Below, piece after piece: positions 26,821 through 35,802 of a stretch of DNA of 64,000 nucleotides. The stretch's first letter is position 1. Every line of letters starts with the position of its first letter. The notes under the pieces are model-generated. The model was not told the origin of the DNA. It did no database searches and saw nothing but the letters and a program-made list of their open reading frames with translations. The position numbers and the translations under genes are program-made. The stretch lies in NCBI RefSeq assembly GCF_014208105.1, contig NZ_JACHMQ010000001.1, positions 372,001 through 436,000 on the forward strand. The letters are read 5' to 3'. This DNA is from Actinomadura coerulea (GTDB lineage: Bacteria; Actinomycetota; Actinomycetes; Streptosporangiales; Streptosporangiaceae).

Positions 26821-27711
26821 ATGAACTCAGGTTTCGCTTGTTTCATCGGGCGGCCCAATGTGGGCAAGTCGACGCTGATGAACGCGCTGGTGGGGACGAA
26901 GGTGGCGATCACCAGCAGCCGTCCGCAGACGACGCGGCGGGCCATCCGGGGGATCGTTCACCGCCCTGACGCGCAGCTCGTCGTGGTCGACACCCCCGGT
27001 CTGCACAAGCCACGGACGCTCCTCGGGGAGCGGCTCGACAGCCTGGTGCGGTCCACGCTGACCGAGGTGGACGTGATCGGGTTCTGCGTGCCCGCCGACC
27101 AGCCGGTCGGGCCGGGCGACAAGTACATCGCCAGGGAGCTGGCGGGGGTGAAGAAGACGCCCGTGGTCGCGATCGTCACCAAGACCGACCTCGCCGCGCC
27201 GGAGCAGGTCGCCGAGCAGCTCCTCGCGGTCGGGCGGCTGGGGGAGTTCGCCGACATCGTGCCGTGCTCCGCCGAGAGCGGCTTCCAGGTCGGCCTCGTC
27301 GGCGACCTGCTGATCTCCCACCTGCCGGAGGGCATGCCGCTCTACCCCGAGGGCGATCTCACCGACGAGCCCGAGCAGGTCCTGGTCGGCGAGCTGATCC
27401 GCGAGGCGGCGCTGGAGGGCGTCCGGGACGAGCTGCCCCACTCGATCGCCGTCGTCGTGGACGAGATGACGCCCCGCGAGGGCCGCGACGACCTCGTCGA
27501 CGTCTACGCGCACCTGTTCGTCGAGCGGTCGAGCCAGAAGGGGATCATCATCGGGCACAAGGGCTCGCGGCTGCGGGAGGTCGGCGCGGCGGCGCGCCGG
27601 CAGATCGAGGCGCTGCTCGGCACGAAGGTGTTCCTCGACCTGCGCGTCAGCGTCCTCAAGGACTGGCAGCGCGACCCCAAGCAGCTCCGCAGGCTCGGCT
27701 TCTACGACTGA
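26821..27711 (+). CDS. era: GTPase Era
   Basis: 296 residues from ATG 26821, behind AAGGAGGAG. Era binds the 3' end of 16S rRNA during 30S assembly. G1 is GRPNVGKST (residues 10-18), G3 is DTPGLHKP, G4 is TKTD; the C-terminal KH domain has GIIIGHKGSRLREVGAAARR and ends LKDWQRDPKQLRRLGFYD. The gene normally follows the ybeY-CNNM-deaminase block; here MMPL, SARP and a repeat element lie between. Confidence 0.96.
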   Translation: MNSGFACFIGRPNVGKSTLMNALVGTKVAITSSRPQTTRRAIRGIVHRPDAQLVVVDTPGLHKPRTLLGERLDSLVRSTLTEVDVIGFCVPADQPVGPGDKYIARELAGVKKTPVVAIVTKTDLAAPEQVAEQLLAVGRLGEFADIVPCSAESGFQVGLVGDLLISHLPEGMPLYPEGDLTDEPEQVLVGELIREAALEGVRDELPHSIAVVVDEMTPREGRDDLVDVYAHLFVERSSQKGIIIGHKGSRLREVGAAARRQIEALLGTKVFLDLRVSVLKDWQRDPKQLRRLGFYD

Positions 27712-28535
27712 CCGGCGTCCTCCGGATCCTGCTCGGGGGTTCGGGGCCTTCCGCCGGCGTCCTTCTCGGGCGCGTCTTCGGGGGGCGAGGCGTCCTCGTG
27801 CGGGGGATCGTGGCGGCCCCACGCCTGGTCCTCTGACGGCCAGGCCGCGTACTCGCCGTTCGGGGACTGCTCCGGGTCCTGCCCGCCGGCGTACTGCTGG
27901 TCGGTGGAGGGGTACCGCGGGTGGTCCTGCTCAGGTCGCCGCTGCGACTTGGAGACCCTGTCGCTGACCGGGCGGGCGAGGCTGAAGCCGACCACGAGCA
28001 GGGCCGCGACGACCGCGAGGTACCAGCCGAACCGGACGGTGATCTGGTAGCCGAGGTCCAGGCCGGTCCGGGGCAGGTCGTCGCGGACGTGGCCGAGCCG
28101 CAGCACGAAGATCCCGCACACCAGCAGGGCGAGCACGCCGGGGACCGCGGCGAGCGCGCCGATCCGGGCGTCGCGCCCGATCAGGTCCCAGGCGGCCAGC
28201 GCGATCGCGATCACGGCGAGGACCGGGACGGCGAGGACGATGTCGTCGGCGTCGATGCCCGCGACGCTGCCGAGGTCGCGGCTCAGCGAGCGGCCGAACA
28301 GGTCGACGACGACCTCGGCGCGCGCCCACGGCAGGAACGCCGACACCAGCAGGACCGACGCGGACGCGATCAGGGCGAGGACCCAGCCGGCGCCGCCCGG
28401 ATGGGGGGACGCGGCCGGCGGGGAGGGGACGGCCTCGGCCGGGCCGTCGTGCTGCGGCGGGTAGCCGTCGACGGGCGGCAGGAAGGACGGGCGCGACCGC
28501 GCGCGCCCCGCGTCGGATCCCAGGTCACCGGTCAT
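27702..28535 (-). CDS. membrane protein of unknown function
   Basis: 277 residues. A Pro-rich cytoplasmic start (~45 residues) precedes four hydrophobic segments (WVLALIASASVLLVSAFLPW, DIVLAVPVLAVIAIALAAW, IGALAAVPGVLALLVCGIFV, WYLAVVAALLVVGFSLA), then an acidic Pro-rich tail of ~85 residues. I do not recognise it. The 3' end overlaps era by 10 nt, tail to tail. Confidence 0.65.
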   Translation of the reverse strand: MTGDLGSDAGRARSRPSFLPPVDGYPPQHDGPAEAVPSPPAASPHPGGAGWVLALIASASVLLVSAFLPWARAEVVVDLFGRSLSRDLGSVAGIDADDIVLAVPVLAVIAIALAAWDLIGRDARIGALAAVPGVLALLVCGIFVLRLGHVRDDLPRTGLDLGYQITVRFGWYLAVVAALLVVGFSLARPVSDRVSKSQRRPEQDHPRYPSTDQQYAGGQDPEQSPNGEYAAWPSEDQAWGRHDPPHEDASPPEDAPEKDAGGRPRTPEQDPEDAGQS

Positions 28536-28636
28536 GAACCCAGCGTAAACGCACGGCGGGCATTGTCCGGGTGAGCCACCGCGGCGCCCGCGGATCGGTA
28601 GGTTGGAACGAAGTCCGTTATGGGAGGAGAGCGCCG

Positions 28637-29248
28637 GTGTTGCTCGTTTTTGGCCTGACGGCGGTGTTCCGTACGGTCAGCGAGGGGACGTTCCACTGCC
28701 CGCGGTGCGGGGGCGACCGCGCCTACCGCAGGCGCGCCGGACGCCGCTGGTTCTCGGTCTTCTTCGTGCCGACCGTGCCGCTGTGGCGCCTCGGGCAGGC
28801 CGTGGAGTGCCGCACGTGCCGCGCCCGCCTCCCCGTGGCGGCCCTGCGGGCGCCGACCGCGCAGCAGATGGCCGAGGCCCTGGCCGCCGGGATGCGGGCC
28901 GCCGCGGCCCTGGTGCTGCGCTCGGGCGACCCGGCCGACGCAGCGGCACGCGCCCGCGCGGTCGCGACGGTCACCGGGTACGGCGAGCCCGACTACGACG
29001 CGGACGCCGTGGACACCGATCTGGCGCTGCGCCGCACCTTCCTGGAGCAGGAGGTCATCCAGGCCGGGGCGCACCTCGCCGTCGAGGCCAAGGAGTGGTT
29101 CCTCGCGCAGGCCGTCCGGATCGGGCTGGCGGACGGCCCGCTCGGCGAGGGAGAACGGCTCGCCCTGCACGGCATCGCCGACATGCTCGGCATGTCCCGC
29201 GCCTACGCGCTCGGCGTCATCGTGACGACGGAGGGGGCGGCGCGCTGA
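28637..29248 (+). CDS. zinc-ribbon protein with TerB-like C-terminal helices
   Basis: 203 residues from GTG 28637, behind GGGAGGAG. The N-terminus holds a short membrane-proximal segment and two CxxC pairs (HCPRCGG and ECRTCRAR) flanking RRWFSVFFVPTVPLW, typical of actinobacterial zinc-ribbon/TerB proteins. The C-terminal half (EQEVIQAGAHLAVEAKEWFL, EGERLALHGIADMLGMS) resembles a TerB/DnaJ-adjacent helical bundle. Role unknown. It ends 1 nt before the DDAH gene, so the two share a transcript. Confidence 0.65.
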   Translation: MLLVFGLTAVFRTVSEGTFHCPRCGGDRAYRRRAGRRWFSVFFVPTVPLWRLGQAVECRTCRARLPVAALRAPTAQQMAEALAAGMRAAAALVLRSGDPADAAARARAVATVTGYGEPDYDADAVDTDLALRRTFLEQEVIQAGAHLAVEAKEWFLAQAVRIGLADGPLGEGERLALHGIADMLGMSRAYALGVIVTTEGAAR

Positions 29249-29249
29249 C

Positions 29250-30083
29250 ATGGACGCCGCCGGTACCGCACCCGCGGGCAGGGCCCTGGTCCGGCCGCCG
29301 GGCCCGCTTCTCGCCGAGGGCATCGTCACCCATGCCGCCCGCCGCCCGGTGGACGTGGAACTCGCCGCGCGCCAGCACGAGGCGTACGCCGCGGCGCTGC
29401 GGTCGGCGGGGTGGGGCGTCCGCGCCGTCGCGCCCGCCGACGACCTCCCCGACGCCGTGTTCGTCGAGGACGCCCTGGTCGTCTGCGGCGACCTGGCCGT
29501 CGTGTGCCGGTCCGGGGCGCCGAGCCGCCGCGGCGAGACCGCCGGCGCGGAGCGGGCCGCGCGCGGGCTCGGCCTGCGCGTCGAGCGGATCGAGGAGCCG
29601 GGGACGCTGGACGGCGGGGACGTCCTCGTCGTCGGCGGCACCGTCTACGTGGGACGCGGCGCCCGCACGAACGAGGAGGGCATCTGCCAGCTGGCGCGCC
29701 TGCTGGGCGGCCGGAGGGTCGTCCCGGTGGACGTCCGCGGGTGCCTGCACCTGAAGTCGGCGATGACCGCGCTGCCGGACGGCGGCCTCATCGGCGTCCC
29801 GGAGCTGGTGGACACCGCGGTGCTGCCGTGCCTGCGGGTCGCCCCGGAGCGGGAGGGCGCCCACGTGGTGGTGCTCGGGCCCGACCACGTCCTCATGGCG
29901 GCGTCGGCACCGCGCACGGCCGCCCGGCTGGCGGCCGACGGGCTGCGCGTCACGAGCGTCGACATCAGCGAGTTCGAGGCGCTCGACGGCTGCGTGACCT
30001 GCCTGTCCGTGCTCGTCCCCGGGCCGGGGCCGGGGCCGCGGGACGGGCAGAGCGTCTCAGCATCCGGACGCCGGTTTCCGTGA
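29250..30083 (+). CDS. dimethylargininase (DDAH)-like amidinotransferase-fold hydrolase
   Basis: 277 residues from ATG 29250. DDAH converts methylated arginines to citrulline. Landmarks: DLPDAVFVEDALVV (substrate Asp/Glu), GTLDGGDVLVVG, GRGARTNEEGI, CLHLKSAMTALPDG (catalytic His) and the catalytic Cys in ALDGCVTCLSV. The Pro/Gly-rich tail after it (~20 residues) is atypical. Some family members instead act on other guanidino compounds or ornithine cyclisation substrates. Confidence 0.85.
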   Translation: MDAAGTAPAGRALVRPPGPLLAEGIVTHAARRPVDVELAARQHEAYAAALRSAGWGVRAVAPADDLPDAVFVEDALVVCGDLAVVCRSGAPSRRGETAGAERAARGLGLRVERIEEPGTLDGGDVLVVGGTVYVGRGARTNEEGICQLARLLGGRRVVPVDVRGCLHLKSAMTALPDGGLIGVPELVDTAVLPCLRVAPEREGAHVVVLGPDHVLMAASAPRTAARLAADGLRVTSVDISEFEALDGCVTCLSVLVPGPGPGPRDGQSVSASGRRFP

Positions 30084-30099
30084 CGCGGATGGCATCTGT

Positions 30100-30105
30100 T
30101 AGCTT
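30100..30105 (+). promoter_or_regulatory. -10 box for the leuA leader transcript
   Basis: TAGCTT fits TANNNT and ends 7 nt before the GTG of the leader peptide, so transcription would begin at or next to that GTG and the leader peptide would be read leaderless. A -35 is not obvious. Confidence 0.45.
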
Positions 30106-30112
30106 GGCGGAC

Positions 30113-31959
<1,847 letters not shown>

Positions 31960-31971
31960 GCGGCCGGCGAC

Positions 31972-32007
31972 CTCGGGTTCAGGTGCCCCCTGGCTCCTGA
32001 ACCCGAG
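31972..32007. terminator. bidirectional terminator between leuA and the emfourin-like gene
   Basis: Perfect 12-bp inverted repeat CTCGGGTTCAGG/CCTGAACCCGAG with a 12-nt loop, between convergent stops. Confidence 0.7.
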
Positions 32008-32016
32008 ACGAAACGG

Positions 32017-32268
32017 TCAGATGCGACCGAGGACGTGGTGGACCAGTTCGCGGAGGGGGCCGTGGAGCTGGGCCTCACCGACGGTGGTCCGGTCGCCGTC
32101 GATGTCGATTTCGTACAGGAACTGGTCAGGGATTCGGCCCGGCGGCGGCACGCTCTTCAGATCGACGCGGCCGACGAGCCTGGACAGCATGGGATCACTG
32201 GCGCTGTCGGACTCGGCGCGCCGCTCGATCCCCGCAAACCCCCCGCTGCGGACGACTGTCACCTTCAC
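32017..32268 (-). CDS. emfourin-like protease inhibitor
   Basis: 83 residues from a GTG that overlaps the protease stop (GTGA). Starts MKVTVVRSGGFAGIERRAES, then a beta-strand half ending FLYEIDIDGDRTTVGEAQLH and PLRELVHHVLGRI. This matches the small emfourin (M4in) family, whose members bind and inhibit the M4 metalloprotease encoded beside them. Gene order and coupling support the assignment strongly. Confidence 0.85.
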   Translation of the reverse strand: MKVTVVRSGGFAGIERRAESDSASDPMLSRLVGRVDLKSVPPPGRIPDQFLYEIDIDGDRTTVGEAQLHGPLRELVHHVLGRI

Positions 32269-33311
32269 TGCGTCTCGTTCGCCTCCAGGGAGACGCCTAC
32301 CCCCGTCCAGGCCCGATTCACGGCCTTGGTCTCGACGGCCTCGGCCCCGTACAGCGCGGTGGCGGCCCGGAGCGTCGCGGCGGCGAAGCCGGCGAAGTCG
32401 ACGTCGGTGGCGAGGGAGCCGCCCGTGAGCGTCTCGTACCAGACGCGTCCGGCCTTCTCCCAGGCGTTGCCGCCGATGGCGGTGGCGGCGAGGTAGAAGG
32501 CGTGGTTGGGGATCCCCGAGTTGATGTGGACGCCGCCGTTGTCGCGGTAGGTCTCGACGTAGTCGTCCATGTGGCCGGGCTGCGGATCCTTGCCGAGCTG
32601 CGGGTCGTCATAGGCGGTGCCGGGCGCCTTCATGGAGCGGAGGGCGACGCCGCTGACGCCCGGCGCGAGCAGCCCCTGCCCGATGAGCCAGTCGGCCCGG
32701 TCGGCGCTGTGGCCGAGATGCCACTGCTTGACGAGCGAGCCGAACACGTCGGACACGGATTCGTTGAGCGCGCCGGACTGGCCGTAGTACTCCAGGTTCG
32801 CCGTGTACTGGGTGACGCCGTGGACGAGTTCGTGACCGGTGACGTCGAGGGGCGCGGTGAAGTCGGTGAACAGGACGCCGTCGCCGTCCCCGTACACCAT
32901 CTGCTCGCCGTTCCAGAAGGCGTTGTCGTACTTGTCGCCGTAGTGGACGGTCGAGACCATCGCGAGGCCCGCGCCGTCGATCGAGTCGCGCCGGTACACC
33001 GCCTCGAAGAAGTCGAAGGTCGCTCCCAGCCAGTCGTAGGCCCGGTCGGCGGTCGGGTCGCCGGTGGCCGGGGCTCCCTCGGCCCGGACGGTGCGGCCGG
33101 GCAGGTCCTCCCGGTGCCCGGCGTCGTTGATCGTCCGGTGGGGGACGAAGTCCTCGGACGGGGAGGGGGCCCCGGCCACGGCCGTCCGCCGCTCGGCGAA
33201 CTGGGCGGAGGTGAGCGCCAGCGTACGGCGGGCCCGGCCGCGTATGGCCGGGTCCTCGGCATCGCGGGCGATCCGTTCCAGCATGTGCGGTGGCACGATG
33301 TGGCATCTCAT
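32265..33311 (-). CDS. protealysin-like M4 metalloprotease
   Basis: 348 residues from ATG 33311. There is no signal peptide. The short propeptide carries the protealysin hallmark PPHML near the start (MRCHIVPPHMLERIA). The catalytic core has HELVH with ALNESVSD (second zinc Glu) and GGVHINSGIPNHAFY (catalytic His). Such proteases are made in the cytosol with a ~50-residue propeptide and are held by emfourin, here translated from the overlapping downstream gene. Confidence 0.92.
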   Translation of the reverse strand: MRCHIVPPHMLERIARDAEDPAIRGRARRTLALTSAQFAERRTAVAGAPSPSEDFVPHRTINDAGHREDLPGRTVRAEGAPATGDPTADRAYDWLGATFDFFEAVYRRDSIDGAGLAMVSTVHYGDKYDNAFWNGEQMVYGDGDGVLFTDFTAPLDVTGHELVHGVTQYTANLEYYGQSGALNESVSDVFGSLVKQWHLGHSADRADWLIGQGLLAPGVSGVALRSMKAPGTAYDDPQLGKDPQPGHMDDYVETYRDNGGVHINSGIPNHAFYLAATAIGGNAWEKAGRVWYETLTGGSLATDVDFAGFAAATLRAATALYGAEAVETKAVNRAWTGVGVSLEANETQ

Positions 33312-33317
33312 GCCACA
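33299..33317. promoter_or_regulatory. 8-bp perfect palindrome over the protealysin start codon
   Basis: TGTGGCAT-N3-ATGCCACA. On the minus strand the ATG start (33311-33309) lies in the centre of the palindrome. It could be an operator or an mRNA hairpin that controls initiation. Confidence 0.5.
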
Positions 33318-33494
33318 ACGCTGCCAGGTGCCCGTGGTTCCAGCCACGACTTTCGGGGGACCGCTACGGCCGAATCCGGTCACGTTGTGTGTTCGACCTG
33401 CGGCGCAACGAGACCGCTGGGGTGACATGTGAAGATCCTGGGGAGATGCACCCGGCGCACCGAGGCATCGGGCGGCGTGCGTCAGAATGAACGG

Positions 33495-34259
33495 GTGACC
33501 CTGTACCGCGACGAAGGCATCGTCCTGCGCACCCAGAAGCTGGGCGAGGCCGATCGCATCGTCACGGTGCTGACCCGGCGGACCGGCCGGATCCGGGCCG
33601 CGGCGAAGGGGGTCCGCAAGACCAGGTCCCGGTTCGGCGCGCGGCTGGAGCCGTTCACGCACGTGGACCTGCAACTGTACGAACGGCGCTCCCTCGACCT
33701 GATCACGCAGGCCGAGACCCTGCGCCCGTACGGGGAGGCCCTGGTCACCGACTACCCCCGCTACACGGCGGGGACGGCGATGCTGGAGACCGCGGAGAAG
33801 CTCACCAGCGAGGAGGGCGAGCCCGCGCTGCGGCAGTTCCTGCTGCTGGTCGGCGGGCTGCGCACGCTCGCCGAGCGCGCCCACGACCCCCGGCTCGTCC
33901 TGGACGCCTACCTGCTGCGCTCGCTGTCGGTCGCCGGCTGGGCGCCCGCGCTCGACGAGTGCTGCCGGTGCGGCAACCGCGGCGGCCTGCGCGGGTTCGC
34001 CATCGCGGCGGGCGGCGCCGTGTGCGCCGGCTGCCGCCAGCCGGGCGCCGCGAGCCCCGCGCCGCCGACGTTCGCGCTGATGCTGGCGCTGCTGCGCGGC
34101 GACTGGGAGTACGCCGACGGCAGCGAGCAGCGCCACCGGATGGAGACCAGCGGCCTGGTGGCCGCCTACCTGCAGTGGCATCTGGAGCACGGGATCCGTT
34201 CCCTGCGCCATGTGGAGCGCGAGACGCGCGACGACGACACCGATAGGGAGAGAGTTTGA
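33495..34259 (+). CDS. recO: DNA repair protein RecO
   Basis: 254 residues from GTG 33495 ([20 protein letters not shown]). N-terminal OB-fold (residues 1-~80, with [20 protein letters not shown]), then a helical zinc domain with CCRCGN and CAGC. RecO loads RecA with RecR onto SSB-coated DNA. The uppS start overlaps its stop. This recO-uppS pairing is standard in actinobacteria. Confidence 0.95.
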   Translation: MTLYRDEGIVLRTQKLGEADRIVTVLTRRTGRIRAAAKGVRKTRSRFGARLEPFTHVDLQLYERRSLDLITQAETLRPYGEALVTDYPRYTAGTAMLETAEKLTSEEGEPALRQFLLLVGGLRTLAERAHDPRLVLDAYLLRSLSVAGWAPALDECCRCGNRGGLRGFAIAAGGAVCAGCRQPGAASPAPPTFALMLALLRGDWEYADGSEQRHRMETSGLVAAYLQWHLEHGIRSLRHVERETRDDDTDRERV

Positions 34260-35062
34260 GCAGGGCCGTATCGCCGCCGGATCCGCACCGGGACGGCGCC
34301 ACCCCGCCCCCCATCCCCGCGGACCTGGTGCCGCGGCACATCGCCATCGTCATGGACGGCAACGGCCGCTGGGCCAAGGAGCGCGGCCTGCCGCGCACCG
34401 AGGGGCACAAGCGCGGCGAGGACTCGCTCTTCGACGTGATCATGGGCGCGATCGAGCTCGGCGTCCCGTACCTGTCGGCGTACGCCTTCTCCACCGAGAA
34501 CTGGAAGCGCTCACCCGACGAGGTGCGCTTCCTCATGGGCTTCAACCGGGACGTGATCCGCCGCCGCCGCGACCAGCTCAACGCGATGGGCGTGCGGGTG
34601 CGCTGGGCGGGCCGGCGTCCGCGGCTGTGGCGCAGCGTCATCAGGGAGCTGGAGACGGCGGAGGAGATGACGCGCGACAACGACGTCCTCACCCTGCAGT
34701 TCTGCGTGAACTACGGGGGCCGCGCCGAGATCGCCGACGCCGCCGCCGCCATCGCCCGGGACGTGCGGGACGGCCGGCTCGACCCCGGCAAGATCAACGA
34801 GAAGGTCTTCGCCCGCTACCTCGACGAGCCCGGCATCCCCGACGTCGACCTGTTCCTGCGCTCCTCCGGCGAGCAGCGCACGTCCAACTTCCTGCTCTGG
34901 CAGTCCGCCTACGCCGAGATGGTGTTCCTCGACACCCTCTGGCCGGACTTCGACCGCCGCCACCTCTGGCACGCCTGCGAGCTCTACGCCAGCCGCGACC
35001 GCCGCTACGGAGGGGCTGTGCCCAATGCGGTTTTTTCGGGTCAGACGCCCAGGGGCGCCTGA
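34256..35062 (+). CDS. uppS: isoprenyl (polyprenyl diphosphate) synthase, UppS family
   Basis: 268 residues from TTG 34256, overlapping the recO stop, behind TAGGGAGAGAG. Cis-prenyltransferases make the undecaprenyl or decaprenyl carrier lipid for cell-wall synthesis. The catalytic motif is MDGNGRWAK (Asp at residue 34), with [21 protein letters not shown] and [19 protein letters not shown]. The last ~12 residues after GGAVPN are encoded by the terminator hairpin (35033-35070), so the tail is probably not conserved. Confidence 0.95.
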   Translation: MSRAVSPPDPHRDGATPPPIPADLVPRHIAIVMDGNGRWAKERGLPRTEGHKRGEDSLFDVIMGAIELGVPYLSAYAFSTENWKRSPDEVRFLMGFNRDVIRRRRDQLNAMGVRVRWAGRRPRLWRSVIRELETAEEMTRDNDVLTLQFCVNYGGRAEIADAAAAIARDVRDGRLDPGKINEKVFARYLDEPGIPDVDLFLRSSGEQRTSNFLLWQSAYAEMVFLDTLWPDFDRRHLWHACELYASRDRRYGGAVPNAVFSGQTPRGA

Positions 35063-35070
35063 CCCGAAAA
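35033..35070 (+). terminator. terminator overlapping the 3' end of uppS
   Basis: TTTTCGGGTCAGACGCC (35033-35049) and GGCGCCTGACCCGAAAA (35054-35070) pair over 17 bp with one mismatch and a 4-nt loop. The outer T and A runs make it work in both directions. The uppS stop (35060-35062) sits in the right arm. Confidence 0.75.
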
Positions 35071-35072
35071 GA

Positions 35073-35185
35073 CCGCGTGCGATCGCTGCATCGCTCCGGC
35101 TCGCCTGGCGGCTCGCTGCGCGATCAGATTCTTGCTTCGCTCGAATCTGCCTTCGGACGCGATCGCGATTGTTCAGGTTGTCGCG
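35073..35185 (-). repeat. 113-bp interspersed element, copy B (inverted)
   Basis: Reverse complement of copy A (26661-26773). The GCGATCGC octamers are at 35079-35086 and 35159-35166, and the internal stem is CAGATTC/GAATCTG. It starts 3 bp after the uppS terminator and ends next to the hairpin that closes the osmC-like gene, so it lies between two terminators and is probably poorly transcribed. Confidence 0.75.
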
Positions 35186-35190
35186 TGGCC

Positions 35191-35227
35191 GGGGAAGGGG
35201 CCGGGCTCGGTGGCCCGTTCCTTCCCC
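35191..35227 (-). terminator. hairpin after the OsmC-family gene
   Basis: GGGGAAGG/CCTTCCCC plus an inner CGGGC/GCCCG stem with a small bulge. It lies ~50 nt past the stop of the OsmC gene and shares a 19-nt identical stretch with the hairpin at 49447-49477. Confidence 0.45.
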
Positions 35228-35278
35228 GCTGGGCTTGGTGTGTCCGCCGGGTTGCTCTTGTGCTCCGGGCCCGGGGGG

Positions 35279-35704
35279 TCAGACCAGGGCCGCGTCCAGG
35301 GTGATCTTGGTGCCTGTGAGGGCCTTGCTTACGGGGCAGCCCTCCTTGGCGGTCTGGGCGGCCTTCTCGAAGTCGGACGCGGACAGGCCGGGGACGCTGG
35401 CCCGGACGGTCAGGTGGATGCCGGTGATGCCCTCGCCCGGCTGGAAGGTGACCTCGGCCTTGGTGTCCACCTTCTCCGGCGGGGTGCCGGCTCCGGCGAG
35501 GCCGTGCGAGAGCGCCATCGAGTAGCAGGTGGAGTGCGCGGCGGCGATGAGCTCCTCGGGGCTCGTCCGGCCGTCCGGCTCCTGCGACCGCGACGCCCAG
35601 GTCACGTCGTAGGTGCCGAGCTTCGAGGAGTCCAGCGAGACGGTCCCCTGGCCGTCCAGGAGAGAGCCTTCCCAATGCGCGTTCGCGGTGCGTGTCGTAG
35701 CCAT
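35279..35704 (-). CDS. OsmC/Ohr-family peroxiredoxin
   Basis: 141 residues from ATG 35704 (MATTRTANAHWEGSLLDGQG); a start 6 codons upstream (35722) is open too. OsmC proteins reduce organic peroxides with two cysteines: one in AAAHSTCYSMALSHGL and one in AKEGCPVSKAL, both present. The opening ATxRTAxAHWEG is the OsmC-subfamily start. Confidence 0.92.
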   Translation of the reverse strand: MATTRTANAHWEGSLLDGQGTVSLDSSKLGTYDVTWASRSQEPDGRTSPEELIAAAHSTCYSMALSHGLAGAGTPPEKVDTKAEVTFQPGEGITGIHLTVRASVPGLSASDFEKAAQTAKEGCPVSKALTGTKITLDAALV

Positions 35705-35751
35705 GACCTGATTCTTCACCATGCCGCGGCGAAGGGATCACCCGAACCGCG

Positions 35752-35788
35752 GGAACGCCCCGCGCCGGAGGCCGGTGCGGGGCGTTCC
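35752..35788 (-). terminator. terminator after the secreted M4 protease
   Basis: Perfect 12-bp inverted repeat GGAACGCCCCGC/GCGGGGCGTTCC with a 13-nt loop, 15 nt past the protease stop. Confidence 0.65.
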
Positions 35789-35802
35789 GCCGGGGGTCGG
35801 GG

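Noticed and set aside
26584..26824. A possible small gene upstream of era that covers the repeat element
   Set aside because: The frame runs through the structured repeat, has Arg-rich composition and overlaps the era start; the copy B equivalent is not kept open in the same way.
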